Positions 32,575-44,632 of a stretch of 64,000 nucleotides of DNA are shown in pieces. The stretch lies in the NCBI GenBank assembly GCA_021018995.1, contig CM037588.1, positions 139,807,725 through 139,871,724 of the forward strand, read 5' to 3'. Every line of letters begins with the position of its first letter. Within the stretch, counting starts at the first letter, position 1. Source of the DNA: Chloranthus sessilifolius. Its lineage: Eukaryota > Streptophyta > Magnoliopsida > Chloranthales > Chloranthaceae. A program made the translations under genes and the position numbers. The notes beneath the pieces were generated by a model, which had not been told where the DNA came from, did not search any database, and saw nothing but the letters and a program-made list of their open reading frames with translations.

Positions 32575-35045
32575 TGTAACGACCCCGAAAATTAGAACAC
32601 GTGCCTGACTGCTTTGATCCGCGTGCCCGGCGCGGAAACCGAGGTTAATTTAAAAACTTTAAGGTTATATTAATTTAAATAATGTGGCACCGTGATGAGA
32701 TGAGATCACGTGTGAAATTTCGTTTAGATCTGAGACGCGTAGAGGGTAGAGGAACACGTTGCGCAGAAGCAACTGTGTTCATACTTCACACCGGAATAGA
32801 CACCAAGGGCAAAATAGAAATTTTGCTTGAGAGAAGTAGCTTATAGAGGAAGGATGGGGAGACAAGAGAAGAGAGACTTCATTCCTTCTTCTCCTTCATC
32901 ACCTTGCCCTGTGTGCTCCATAGATTGGAGATTGATGCTAAGAAGTGTGAAAGAAATCATTGAGAGAGAGAAGAAGAAGGGTTAGCAAGAGAAGAGGAGA
33001 GATTCTAAGCTAGGAGCTAGACCTAAGGGTTTGAGTTACCTAGGGTTTGAGATTGTTGTGAGAGACCACGATCTGTTGAACCGAGCCGAGGAATTTCTCA
33101 GAATCCGCATCGAAGAGGAGCTCCAGATCTAGGTTTTGGAAACCCTCTTTTGGTCATTGCAGAACCCCAAGAAACCCACGAACAAGGTGAGTTGTGTGTG
33201 TTAAATAAGGTTAAATGAGTAGTTTAAAGGGTAGGTTTATGATGTATTAATGGTGATTGCACAACCATTAATGGAGAGAGCAAAAATGGAAGGAAAGGTG
33301 AACTCCATTAATGACGAATCATTGTGATCGATCACCAAGGTGGTGATCGATCTATTAAGTTATGATCGATCACCAAGGGCTGGTGATCGATCAATCTGTA
33401 TAAGTTTATAGGGAACAGAGAGTTGGGGATCGATCACCAAGGTGGTGATCGATCTACAATGAGTCTGGTGATCGATCACCAAGGTGGGGGTCGATCTACA
33501 AAAAGCAGTGATCGATCACCAAGGTGGTGATCGATCAATTTGTATAAAATTTATGTGGATAGAGAGGAGTTTTTGAAGCTTCGTGGTGATCGATCACGTG
33601 GTGATCGATCTACAAAGCTGGTGATCGATCTACAAAGGCTGGTGATCGAACTACAAAGGCTGGTGATCGATCTACAGTGGGTGGTGATCGATCACTCACC
33701 CCTGCTTTTGCCTGTCTTGAATTCATGAAGTAGACACCCCGGATATTGTGCCGGGTAGTTCTCGACATTCCTAACACTTAATGTCTTTGTGCATATGGTA
33801 TAGGATAAACCACGTCGAAAAAGCTTTGGATTTGCTTAGAAGATAAAGCGATGCGAGGTAGGGAAAATTCAACTTAAAGTGTATCTAAATTTAATTGCAT
33901 GATATCTTAACATCGTATTCTATCTCTGATTTTCGAAAGCATGCCTGCATATGCATTAAACTCTGATTCCCGTATTCTGATATCTGTTTCTGTTCTTTGC
34001 ATATGCTCTGATAATCTGCTCTGATAATCTGCTCTGATAATCTGATTCATGAGGTAATAAGTATGTATTTGATTTGAGGTTTAATATTCGTGACGATCCC
34101 CACCGACTCGGCGGTATATCCGTTTCTTGCACAATGTGCAGTTGCTTGAAAATCCTCGGCAAAATATGCACTCCATGTGTGGGGCATTATTGCATTCCTG
34201 AAAATTGTTCATTGAACGACGATTGGTTGGGGTTCCTATCGGCACAAATCTGGCTACCACGTGATATATATACACGGGAGTTACTTAAGTTAGAGATATG
34301 TATGATTTAAGTCATTTAAATCTAATAAGCACAGCATCTTGCTAATTCCGGAGTTCAGTTTACTTTTGCCAGTTATGCATTCTGATTTCCTGCATGTTTG
34401 AGCATCAATCTATATCTGTTCAGTTTCGTTTCACTTGTCGATCTAAGATATGTTCTGCAATCATGTTTAATAATTTAGATGTAAATTAATTGAAATTCTT
34501 CTACTGAGCTAGGATGTAGCTCACCCTGCTTTCTGAAATCTTTTAGGTTCTGAGGCTGCAGTGCCCGGTACTGAGAGCGATCCGGATTATCAGCCGGATC
34601 CCGAGGCCGAGGAGGACGAGAGACGGACGTTCAAAGACGAGAGTTCTATCCTTAGCCTGGGTATTGATGCCCGACATTTTGTACTTTTGATCTTTTGGAT
34701 TTACTGTGTGCCTGGTGGCCACCTTTGTATAAACATATGTAGTTCTACATTTATTTATTTTATGTTAGTCCACATTCCATTTCGGAACCACTATCGGGAA
34801 CCATTGTTTGGGTGATGTCCGTCCATCACCGATGGTTCTTCGGTTCCTTTTGGGAATGTGTATGTTCTTCCTTACATTTAAATATTGTTGGCGTGTATTT
34901 AGTGTAGAAATTGGTTGACTCGACTACATTTGCTCGGATGTGTCCACCTAGCTTCGCTATATCTTGTGACACGTGTGATCGATCCGGATCATCCAGTATG
35001 ATCCTAACGGCAGTTACGGATTGAGACGGAAATTCGGGCATTACG
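32575..35045 (+). repeat. Family 3 LTR 2
   Basis: A 2.47 kb LTR shared by internal regions 1 and 2, acting as 3' LTR of one and 5' LTR of the other. The order of landmarks is as in LTR 1: palindromes 33325-33700, donor-like GAG|GTAGGG at 33858, acceptor-like TTTTAG ending 34546 (the same 689-bp interval as in LTR 1), acidic frame from 34548, second hairpin near 34795. Near-match primer-binding region follows at 35047. Confidence 0.85.
34548..34680 (+). other. Acidic short frame in family 3 LTR (clearest copy)
   Basis: After the acceptor-like site the reading is GSEAAVPGTESDPDYQPDPE followed by AEEDE. Acidic residues dominate the first 25 residues. The PDPEAE and SDxDY blocks match the family 2 LTR, and the general acidic character matches families 1 and 4. 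The hairpin GAGCTAGGATGTAGCTC lies about 25 bp upstream of the acceptor. Confidence 0.5.
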
Positions 35046-38000
35046 ATGGTATCGAGCCTAGGATAGGTTGAACTACGGGTTTAGAAAGGATTGTTTTCAC
35101 AATCTATGTCTTGATCAATGTTGTTGTTTTACAATGATGAGACCGGTATGGGCCCTAAGTTCGAGGAGGGCATAGTGGAGGTAGAGCAGAGGAGAGATTC
35201 ACGAGGATGTGCGGAGGTCACGTCGCGGGCTTAGAGTTTCTCCCATAACCAAATGTGGTTCGGTGGGACCAAGAGGAGGAAGAAGAAGAAATGAGGAGAG
35301 GATGGAGCGGTGTTGGAAGCATTAGCTACCAAGCGTCGCTCAACAAAGCAATTGCGTTGGCTCAGCAGGCACTAGACCACCCATCGACCCTAGTGGGTTT
35401 TGCGGAGTTTAGGAGAATGAGACCTCCTAACTTCTCGGGTCAAACGGATCCCATTGAAGCGGAAGGATGGATTGAAGAGATGGAAAAGCTCTTCGAGGTG
35501 CTACAATGTAGTGATGAGGAGAAAGTGCGTTGGGCCACTTTCAAACTTGATGGTGACGCCGGACCATGGTGGAAGTCGGTGTCACAAAATCGACAAAGAG
35601 AATTCCCTCACACTCCTTGGACATGGGAGGAGTTCACGGAGGTGTTTTACCACAAATACTTCCCGAAAATTGTGAGGCATCAGTGGGAAGTGAAGTTTAT
35701 AGAATTGAGACAAGGCGCCATGTCGGTGAGAGACTATGGAGCAGAATTTGACAGGTTGGCTAGGTTTGCTCCTCAGCATGTAGCCACAGAATTGATGAGG
35801 GCCAGAAAGTTTCAACTTGGCCTTAGACAGAATCTACAAAAGGACGTCGCCATGTGGGAAATGGAGACGTATGAGGGAGTCATGGCCAAGGCTCTCATAG
35901 CTGAAGAGGAGAACCAAAAACAATTTTCTTGGAGGGACAAGCAGACGAGAGAGAGACCATTTCAAGGGCAATCTCAGGACACGGAACAAAACAAGAGGGC
36001 TAGGTTTGCTAGACCTCCGAGATACCCTACACACTCTCGACCGGCGATATCTTCGGGTCCTAGTTCCTACCAGAGGGCGGCAGCACCTACTTCTTCTAGA
36101 TCATTCAGACCAGCTGGATCTTCTGGTAGCGGGGCCTCAGTGACACAGGGACCTTCAAGGATCTCATCCTTTACTCCGGCCGTGGTTTGTGCAAAGTGTG
36201 GGAAACAACACAAGACGGAGGATTGTAGGAGAGATACCGGGGCATGTTTCAGGTGTGGCAAGATGGGCCACTTGGTTAGGAATTGCCCTGAGGAGAGTAA
36301 GGAGCGGACATGATCGGTATCAACACAGAGATCATCTCGACCAATAGTCCACGGTCGAGCTTATGCGTCATCATGACGATGCTCGACATCGACGATGTCA
36401 TCAAGGTATGATTTGAGATTCATGGAATGTGGTTTAGTGATATAACGAATTAAGAATTTTGAAAAATATGGAAATTGTTGAGTAATTATGATGTAAATAG
36501 TATATGTATGCATGCATAGTTAAGACGTTGAGATAACATTGAAATTGGCGTATAGGTGAACTGAAATTGTATAGGAGTTGCGACATTTGCTTTCACAGAG
36601 CACGAGCCTTGATAGATCCAGCTCTCGCACTCTTTCATCCGACCTCAATTTACTAAGAAATTGGGTGCCACCCAATCAGTTAGACTTTATTTTGACGGTC
36701 GGTTCCACGGTATCTGTGAACGCTGCCACCGTGTGCAAGTCGATGATAGTGGCGGTGGAAGAACACGAAACACCGCGGTTGATTCATTGGATATGAAAGG
36801 ATTTGATGTCATTATGGGAATGGACTGGCTATCCGCATACCGCGCAAGTGTGGATTGCCTTCGGAAGATAGTGGTTTTTCGTCCACCTAAGCGACGGTCA
36901 TTTAGATTCCTTGGAGAGAAATCTAAGGTGGCTCCGTTGATATCCGCGATTCAGGCGGAAAAGATGATGAAGAATGGATGCAGCGGATATGTGGCTTTTC
37001 TACAAGAACAACGGGAAGAAACAAATGTGCTATCCGATATTCACGTCGTGTGTGAGTATTCCGATGTATTTCCGGAAGAATTGCCTGGATTACCACCAGT
37101 TAGAGAGGTTGAGTTTGCAATCAATTTGACTCCAGGCACCGAACCAGTATCTAAGGCTCCGTATAGGATGGCTCCAACAGAATTGCAAGAGTTGAAAGAG
37201 CAACTTCAGGAACTGCTTGACAAAGGATTTATCCGGCCAAGTGTGTCTCCTTGGGGAGCACCGGTGTTGTTTGTCAGAAAGAAAGACGGTTCAATGCGCT
37301 TATGCATTGATTATCGGCAGTTGAATAAGCTGACGATTAAGAATCGTTACCCGCTTCCTAGGATCGATGATCTATTTGATCAATTGTAAGGAGCGAGGTT
37401 CTTCTGAAGATTGACTTGAGATCAGGTTACCATCAATTACGGGTCAAGGCTGAAGATGTGGAGAAGACGGCGTTCAGAACTAGATATGGGCACTATGAGT
37501 TCTTAGTTATGCCATTTGGATTGACGAACGCACCCGCATCATTTATGGACCTGATGAACCGTATATTTAAACCACACTTGGACAAGTCGGTGGTTGTTTT
37601 CGTAGACGACATTCTTGTCTATTCCAAGACAAAGGAGGAGCACGAAGAACATCTACATGTGGTTTTGCGGACCCTTAGAGAACACAAATTGTACGCAAAG
37701 CTCGGAAAGTGTGAGTTTTGGTTGAACCAAGTGAGTTTCTTAGGCCATATCGTCTCCGCAAAAGGTATAACGGTAGATCCAACAAAGATCGAGGCGGTTG
37801 TCAATTGGGAACAGACTACGATGTGAAGTTCGTAGTTTTCTTGGTTTGGCAGTACTGAGCGGTTTGTAGAAGGATTCTCTAAGCTATCGAGTCCACTCAC
37901 TCAGCTCACAAAGAAAAACGCTAAGTTTGATTGGACGGAACAATGCGAGAAGAGTTTCCAGGAATTAAAGAGGCGTCTAACTACAGCCCCAGTGCTAGCT

Positions 38001-39574
38001 ATACCTTCTGGCAGAGGAGGCTTTGCTATCTATAGTGACGCATCATATAGTGGGTTAGGTTGTGTCCTCAATCAGCATAAAAAGGTTATCGCATATGGCT
38101 CTAGACAACTGAAGGAACATGAGAAGAACTACCCGACTCATGACTTGGAGTTAGCGGTGATCTTTGCTCCGAAAATTTGGAGGCACTACTTATACGGTGA
38201 GACATTTGACATCTACAGACCACAAAAGCCTAAAGTACTTGTTTACACAAAGGACTTGAACATGCGACACAGTGGATGGAGTTCTTAAAGACTACGATTG
38301 TTCCATCCGGATCACCACGGAAAAGCCAATGTGGTGGCGGATGCTTTGGCGAAGTCTTGACTCGGTTGGCACATTTGATCACCAGAGTGCAAAGGTGGCA
38401 TTCTTGGAAGACCGGCCTTATGTGATACGTTGATTGATGTTAAGGGTTCAGTTCTTTGATGGCCACCATTGTGTAATCGGCCCACATTGTTTGATAATAT
38501 CGTAAGCTCCAAATGGTCGATGGCGAGCTTATGACAATTAGAAGAGATGTGATCAATGGGATAAGGCCCGATTTTTCTATTAAGGATGATGGCACCTTGC
38601 TATTTCGAGATCGGACGTGCATCTGGGATACCAAAGATCTAAAAGACACAATTTTGGAAGAAGCGCACAAATCTCGTATGCTATACATCCGGGTAGCACC
38701 AAGATGTACCAAGATCTCAAAGCGAAGTTTTTGGTGGAGAGGATTAAAGAAGGATGTGGCGGAGTATATTTCTCGGTGTTTGGTCTGCCAGCAGGTGAAA
38801 GTAGACCATCGGAACCCAGCAGGTTTATTACAACCCTTGCCAGTACCAGAGTGGAAATGGGAAGCCATCTCGATGGACTTTATTTTAGGATTACCGAGTA
38901 CCGAGAAAGAACAATGCAATTTGGGTTATTGTTGATCGTTTGTGAAATCCGACACTTTTCTACCGTGTCGGACTACAATCACGACCAATAAACTAGCGAG
39001 TTATATTTGAGCGAAATAGTTCGATTACATGGAATACACTGTCGATTATCGTGTGTGATAGAGATCCTCTGTATCGTCGCGATTTTGGCGCGGTTCCAAG
39101 AAGGCATGGAGTACGAAATTGGAGTTCAGCTCAGCGTTTCATCCTCAGACACATGGGGAGACTGAGCGAGTGAACCAGATAATAGAGGATGTGTTGCGAG
39201 CATGTATGTTAGACTTTCATGGCCCATGGGATCAGCACTTAGCTCTCATCGAGTTAGCGATAATAATGACTATCGATCGGAGCATTGGGATGGCACCTTA
39301 TGAAGCCTTATATGGACGTCGATGCAAATCTCCATTGAAGCTGGGAAGAAATCGTGAGAAGCTTGTCTTGGGACCAGAAATGGTAGATAGTACCACTAAA
39401 ACAGTAAGAGTAATACGTGATAGGTTGAAGATGGCCCAAAGTCGCCAAAAGAGCTATGCCGATCTTCACCGAACACAAGTGGAATTTCAGGTATAATCAA
39501 TTACATTAATGATATGACCATGGTTAAAATTAAACTACAAAGGAATTGACCCTTGTTTTCAGGTTGGAGACAAG

Positions 39575-39982
39575 GTGTTTGTGAAAATTTCGCCAATCAA
39601 GGGCGTCATGCGTTTTGGGAAGCGCGGGAAGCTAAGTCCTCGGTACATTGGACCATTTGAAGTACTTGGACGGGTTGGCGAAGTAGCATATCGGATCGCC
39701 TTACCACCGCAGTTAGCAAGCATGCATAACGTATTCCACGTATCCATGCTGCGCCATTACGTACGCGATCCGACTCACGTCTTGGATTTCCAACCGATAG
39801 AGCTTCAGGAGGATATGGCGACGATTGAGGAACCGATCGCTATTTTGGATCGTCGACATCAAGTCCTACGGACCAAATTAATTCCACTGGTACTAGTGAA
39901 GTGGAGGAATCATTCGGACGCCGAAGCTACTTGGGAGAGAGCAACCGAAATCCGTGAACAGTATCCGCATCTGTTCACCTGA
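39575..39982 (+). pseudogene. Integrase C-terminal part with chromodomain, copy 2 (fossil)
   Basis: The clearest chromodomain in the array. After the GKLSPRYIGPFEVLGRVGEV block (the GPY/F module of the integrase tail) and HNVFHVSMLRHYVRDPTHVL come EEPIAILDRRHQVLR and LVKWRNHSDAEATWERATEI, ending YPHLFT. The Trp-Lys-Trp-like core, the Asn-His pair and the EATWE motif define the chromodomain of Ty3-gypsy chromoviruses. It follows an approximately 73-bp spacer whose ends look like splice sites. Confidence 0.85.
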
Positions 39983-40536
39983 TGAAAAAGGTAAGTCTCA
40001 GTACTTCATCCTGGAATTCGTTGCCATAATTATAAATTGGTGTGAGCATATGCTTGACGAATTTATCTTTTGGAATACTCTATGTGGCGTGTATGAATTA
40101 GTAGTTTTAAAATCCGGACCATCAAATTAAGGAGATTGACCAGATGAAATGCAGTGTTGGCACCCGTGATCGATCTACACCAGTTGGTGATCGATCTACA
40201 AGGGACCCGTGATCGATCTACACCAGCTTGGTGATCGATCAATGAATCGGGTTGGAACTTAAAGATTCCTTGGTGATCGATCACCAAGAGGCCGTGATCG
40301 ATCACCAATGGACGTTGAGTTATAAAAGAGGGGAACGAGGGTCATTTGCAACATTCTAACCGCAAGAGACCAAAGGGGTTTTCGATTTTGCCTTCCTCAA
40401 CCATTTCGTTTAGATTCTCCGGCTATTTCGTTCGTTCTCCGGCGCGATTTGAGTGTGCGTCGCCACATTCACCGGTAAATCTTCCGTTTCCTTAACTTTC
40501 GATTCCTTTTTCTTGCATTTCGCCCAAATCTAGACC

Positions 40537-41870
40537 ATGGGACCACGCACGAAGAATCCTTACGAAGGTACCCACATCCGAGCTCGTACTCGCGCCTTCT
40601 ATTCCAAATCACGCCGTCCGTGCCACCCATGGCACCGACCTCTACCCGCCCGTTCGCATCCGCATCGCTCACTATTGAGCGTGAAATCTAACGCTGGTGG
40701 GCTTCCAAAACCTTCCTAGAATACGTTTTGTGTCCTCACTATATGAGGACCGACCGAAATGGCTTGGGCCAAGGGTTACATACAAAAGCTAGGGCTTAAA
40801 CCCTTACTCGCGCCCTTCCATGACCATTCGCGGCTTTTCTTTCAAAACCTCAAATGGGGTGATAGTGCCATCGACTCGTCACAACCATCGATGGCCTTGA
40901 ATATAAATTCAACCATTTCCACGTCATGGCGGCACTTCAATGCCGTCCGGCGTACATTGAGACCGATGGCCTCGAGCCTCCTTACGTCAAGGAGGTACCC
41001 TATGCCGATGTGGTCACCAAGATGACCCAAGGCCAACACGGTGAGGGGCCAAGCCATTTCTAGGGCCCAACTACGATCGGTTGTGGATGCTTGATACCTA
41101 CATCAAGTGTGCCCTCAACCCTTTCTGCATGAAGTCCTCACGGACCGGGTAGTGCAAGGCACTATTCTCCGCCTATGAGAACTGGTTCTCTATGGCGAAT
41201 CTGGTCATTGATGGCATCATAAATGCCAATGACGATGTCTGGAAGAAGCGATCTGGAGCGAAGAAGCAGATCCCTATGCACGCCTCGTCCTGGCTCGTAG
41301 AGCGATATCGCCCTCACGAGGCCTCGTCTTGGCTCCTCACGAGCCCCGTTTGGCAAACAACACTAGGGTCTTTCACCTGTAAGGCTGGACAAAGAGCTAC
41401 AACTTGTTGGTTAAGCGTCTTCACGAGGAGGAAGAGGGCGGTGAGCCGTCCCCCTACGTAGCCGAGGTTCGATCCCTCTTGTGTGACGGTTGATCCACGA
41501 TGTGCCGCGACCACGAGGGCGAGACACCACAGACCTACCACCCCGGCGAGCCATCTGTCAGGCCAGCCCTGTTCCACCCCGCCCGATCGATTCGTCACGC
41601 GCCCCTCCCCACCGTCTTCCTCCGGCAGCGTCCTGCGATGCCGCGAGTTGGTGGAAAGCAATCGCCGCATCCACGTGAGACTGGATGACGTTGAGGCGTT
41701 CCAGAGACAGATGCATCGTCGTCTGGACTATCACGCGGGTATGCATGAGCTAGTCATGCAGCACCTCTATGCCACGACGTCCACGCCGATGCTCGCGCAC
41801 GCCCGCCTGCATAGGGTGGATCCACGCGACTATCATTCACCACGGCAGTGCGTCCCAATGAACCGGCGCT
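40537..41870 (+). pseudogene. Retroelement accessory frame, family 3 copy 2 (fossil)
   Basis: The start context CCATGGGACCACG, the WAKGYIQKLGLKPLLAPFHD block and a late LVESNRRIHVRLDDVEAFQR block are readable in different frames. The last block has the heptad-like pattern of a coiled coil and continues RRLDYHAGMHELVMQHLYAT. Copy 3 has the better-preserved first two thirds; this copy shows the tail more clearly. Broken at several places. Confidence 0.65.
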
Positions 41871-42160
41871 GATCACGCCGGCCCATCCGATGCTCCGCAG
41901 TATTGCAGAACTACTATTGCTTATTAGCCATTTATATGTACACGTATCTCTCTAGTTATATTTCGTTGCATATTGCATATATTCTGTTCATACTTTAATT
42001 ATTCTGCCTGCAATATATAAACTTCGTAAATCTTTTAGTTACCATGCATGACACTTAGATCAATTTCCTGTATTAGTTTAGCATGTGAGTCTTAAAACTA
42101 CAAAATCCCTACGTACGCCTCTTAGACATTTTAGGACGAAAATTCCTAAGGGGGGGATAA

Positions 42161-44632
42161 TGTAACGACCCCGAAAATTAGAACACGTGCCTGACTGCTT
42201 TGATCCGCGTGCCCGGCGCGGAAACCGAGGTTAATTTAAAAACTTTAAGGTTATATTAATTTAAATAATGTGGCACCGTGATGAGATGAGATCACGTGTG
42301 AAATTTCGTTTAGATCTGAGACGCGTAGAGGGTAGAGGAACACGTTACGAAGCTGTTCATACTTCACAGGAATAGACACCAAGGGCAAAATAGAAATTTT
42401 GCTTGAGAGAAGTAGCTTATAGAGGAAGGATGGGGAGACAAGAGAAGAGAGACTTCATTCCTTCTTCTCCTTCATCACCTTGCCCTGTGTGCTCCATAGA
42501 TTGGAGATTGATGCTAAGAAGTGTGAAAGAAATCATTGAGAGAGAGAAGAAGAAGGGTTAGCAAGAGAGAAGAGGAGAGATTCTAAGCTAGAGGAGCTAG
42601 ACCTAAGGGTTTGAGTTACCTAGGGTTTGAGATTGTTGTGAGAGACCCTGATCTGTTGAACCAGAGCCGAGGAATTTCTCGCTGAATCCGCATCGAAGAG
42701 GAGCTCAGATCTAGGTTTTGGAAACCCTCTTTTGGTCATTGCGAGGACCCGAAGAAACCCACGAACAAGGTGAGTTGTGTGTGTTAAATAAGGTTAAATG
42801 AGTAGTTTAAAGGGTAGGTTTATGATGTATTAATGGTGATTGCACAACCATTAATGGAGAGAGAGCAAAAATGGAAGGAAAGGTGAACTCCATTAATGAC
42901 AGCTTTGCTGTCATTGGTGATCGATCACCAAGGTGGTGATCGATCTACAGTGGGTTGGTGATCGATCACCAAGGGCTGTGATCGATCAATCAGATAAGTT
43001 TATAGGAACAGAGTTGAGAAGTTGAGCCCCGAGGTGGTGATCGTTAACCAAGGTGGTGATGGATCTACAATGGGTCTGGTGATCGATCACCAAGGTGGTG
43101 ATCGATCTACAAAGGTGTTGGCGGTCGATCTCCAAGGTGGTGATCGATCAATTTGTATAAAATTTATGTGGACATGAGAGAGGAGTTTTGAAGCTTATGT
43201 GGTGATCGATCACCAGTGGTGATCGATCTACAAAAACTGTGATCGATCTACAAAGGTGTGATCGATCTACAAAGGCGGTGATCGATCTACAAAGGGTGAT
43301 CGATCTACGATTGGGTGGTGATCGATCACTCACCCCCGCTTTTGCCTTGAATTCATGAAGTAGACACCGGATATGTGCCTTGGGTAGTTCTCCACATTCC
43401 TAACACTTAATGTCTTTGTGCATATGGTATAGGATAAACCCCGACACGTCGAAAAAGCTTTGGATTTGCTTAGAAGATAAACCGATCTCGAGGTAGGGAA
43501 AATTCAACTTAAAGTGTATCTAAATTTAATTGCATGATATCTTAACATCGTATTCTATCTCGATTTTTGAAGCATGCATATGCATTAAACTACGATTCGT
43601 ATTACGATATCTGCTTTTGCATTTCTTTGCATATGCTCGATAATCAGCTTCCGATAATCTGCTATGATAATCAGGTAATAAGTATGTATTTGATTTGAGG
43701 TTTAATATTCGACGATCCCCCACCGACTCGGGCGGTATATCCGTTCTTGCACAATGTGCGCTTGCTTGAAAATCCTCAAAATATGCACTCCATGTGTGGG
43801 GCATTATTGCATTCTGAAAATTGTTCATTGAACGACGATTGGTTGGGGTTTCCTATCGGCAACTACCACGTGATATATATATACACGGAGTTACTTAAGT
43901 TAGAGATATGTATGATTTAAGTCATTTAAATCTAATAAGCACTGACATCTTGCTAATTAGGAGTTGATTTACTTTTGCGATTATGCATTCTGATTTCCTG
44001 CATGTTTGAGCATCAATCTATATCTGTTCAGTTTCGTTTCACTTGTCGATCTAAGATATGTTCTGTAATCATGTTTAATAATTTAGATGTAAATTAATTG
44101 AAATTCTTCTACTGAGCTAGGATGTAGCTCACCCTGCTTTCTGAAATCTTTTAGGTTACGAGGCGGTCCAGATCTTGAGCGATCCGGATTATCGGCCGGA
44201 TCGAGGCGAAGGCGGAGACGAGGAGACGTTGATCAAAGTGACGAGTTCTATCCTTAAGCTTTGGCATTGTACTTTTGATCTTTTGGATTTACTGTGTGCC
44301 TGGTGGCCACCTTTGTATAAACATATGTAGTTCTACATTTATTTATTTTATGTTAGTCCACATTCCATTTCGGAACCACTATCGGGAACCATTGTTTGGC
44401 TGATGTACGCCCATCACCGATGGTTCTTCCTGGTTCCTTTTTGGGAATGTGTATGTTCTTCCTTACATTTAAATATTGTTGACGTGTATTTAGTGTAGAA
44501 ATTGGTTGACTCACTACATGCTTTGCCGGATGTGTCCACCTAGCCGCTATGTGCAGCGGACACGTGTGATCGATCCGGGATCATCCAGTATGATCCTAAC
44601 GCAGTTACGGATTTCTGGAGATTTGAAATTCG
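42161..44632 (+). repeat. Family 3 LTR 3
   Basis: A 2.47 kb LTR with the same landmarks: palindrome cluster 42917-43335, donor-like site at 43493, acceptor-like TTTTAG ending 44154. Its right edge is approximate because the junction with internal region 3 is not clean. Confidence 0.8.

Larger units (their letters stand above)
35046..42160 (+). mobile_element. Family 3 internal region, copy 2 (fossil)
   Basis: The same parts in the same order as copy 1: Gag (about 35150-36313, the longest Gag reading in the array, with capsid core and both zinc fingers), protease (about 36570-36720), reverse transcriptase (about 36990-37950), RNase H (37992 to about 38340), integrase (about 38500-39496), chromodomain part with LPLVLVKWRNHSDAEATWE-type residues (39575-39982), palindromes (40163-40308), TATA box (40320), accessory frame (40537 to about 41870) and purine tract (42145-42160). 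Chromodomains direct chromovirus integrase to chromatin carrying particular histone marks. Broken at a dozen or more places. Confidence 0.85.
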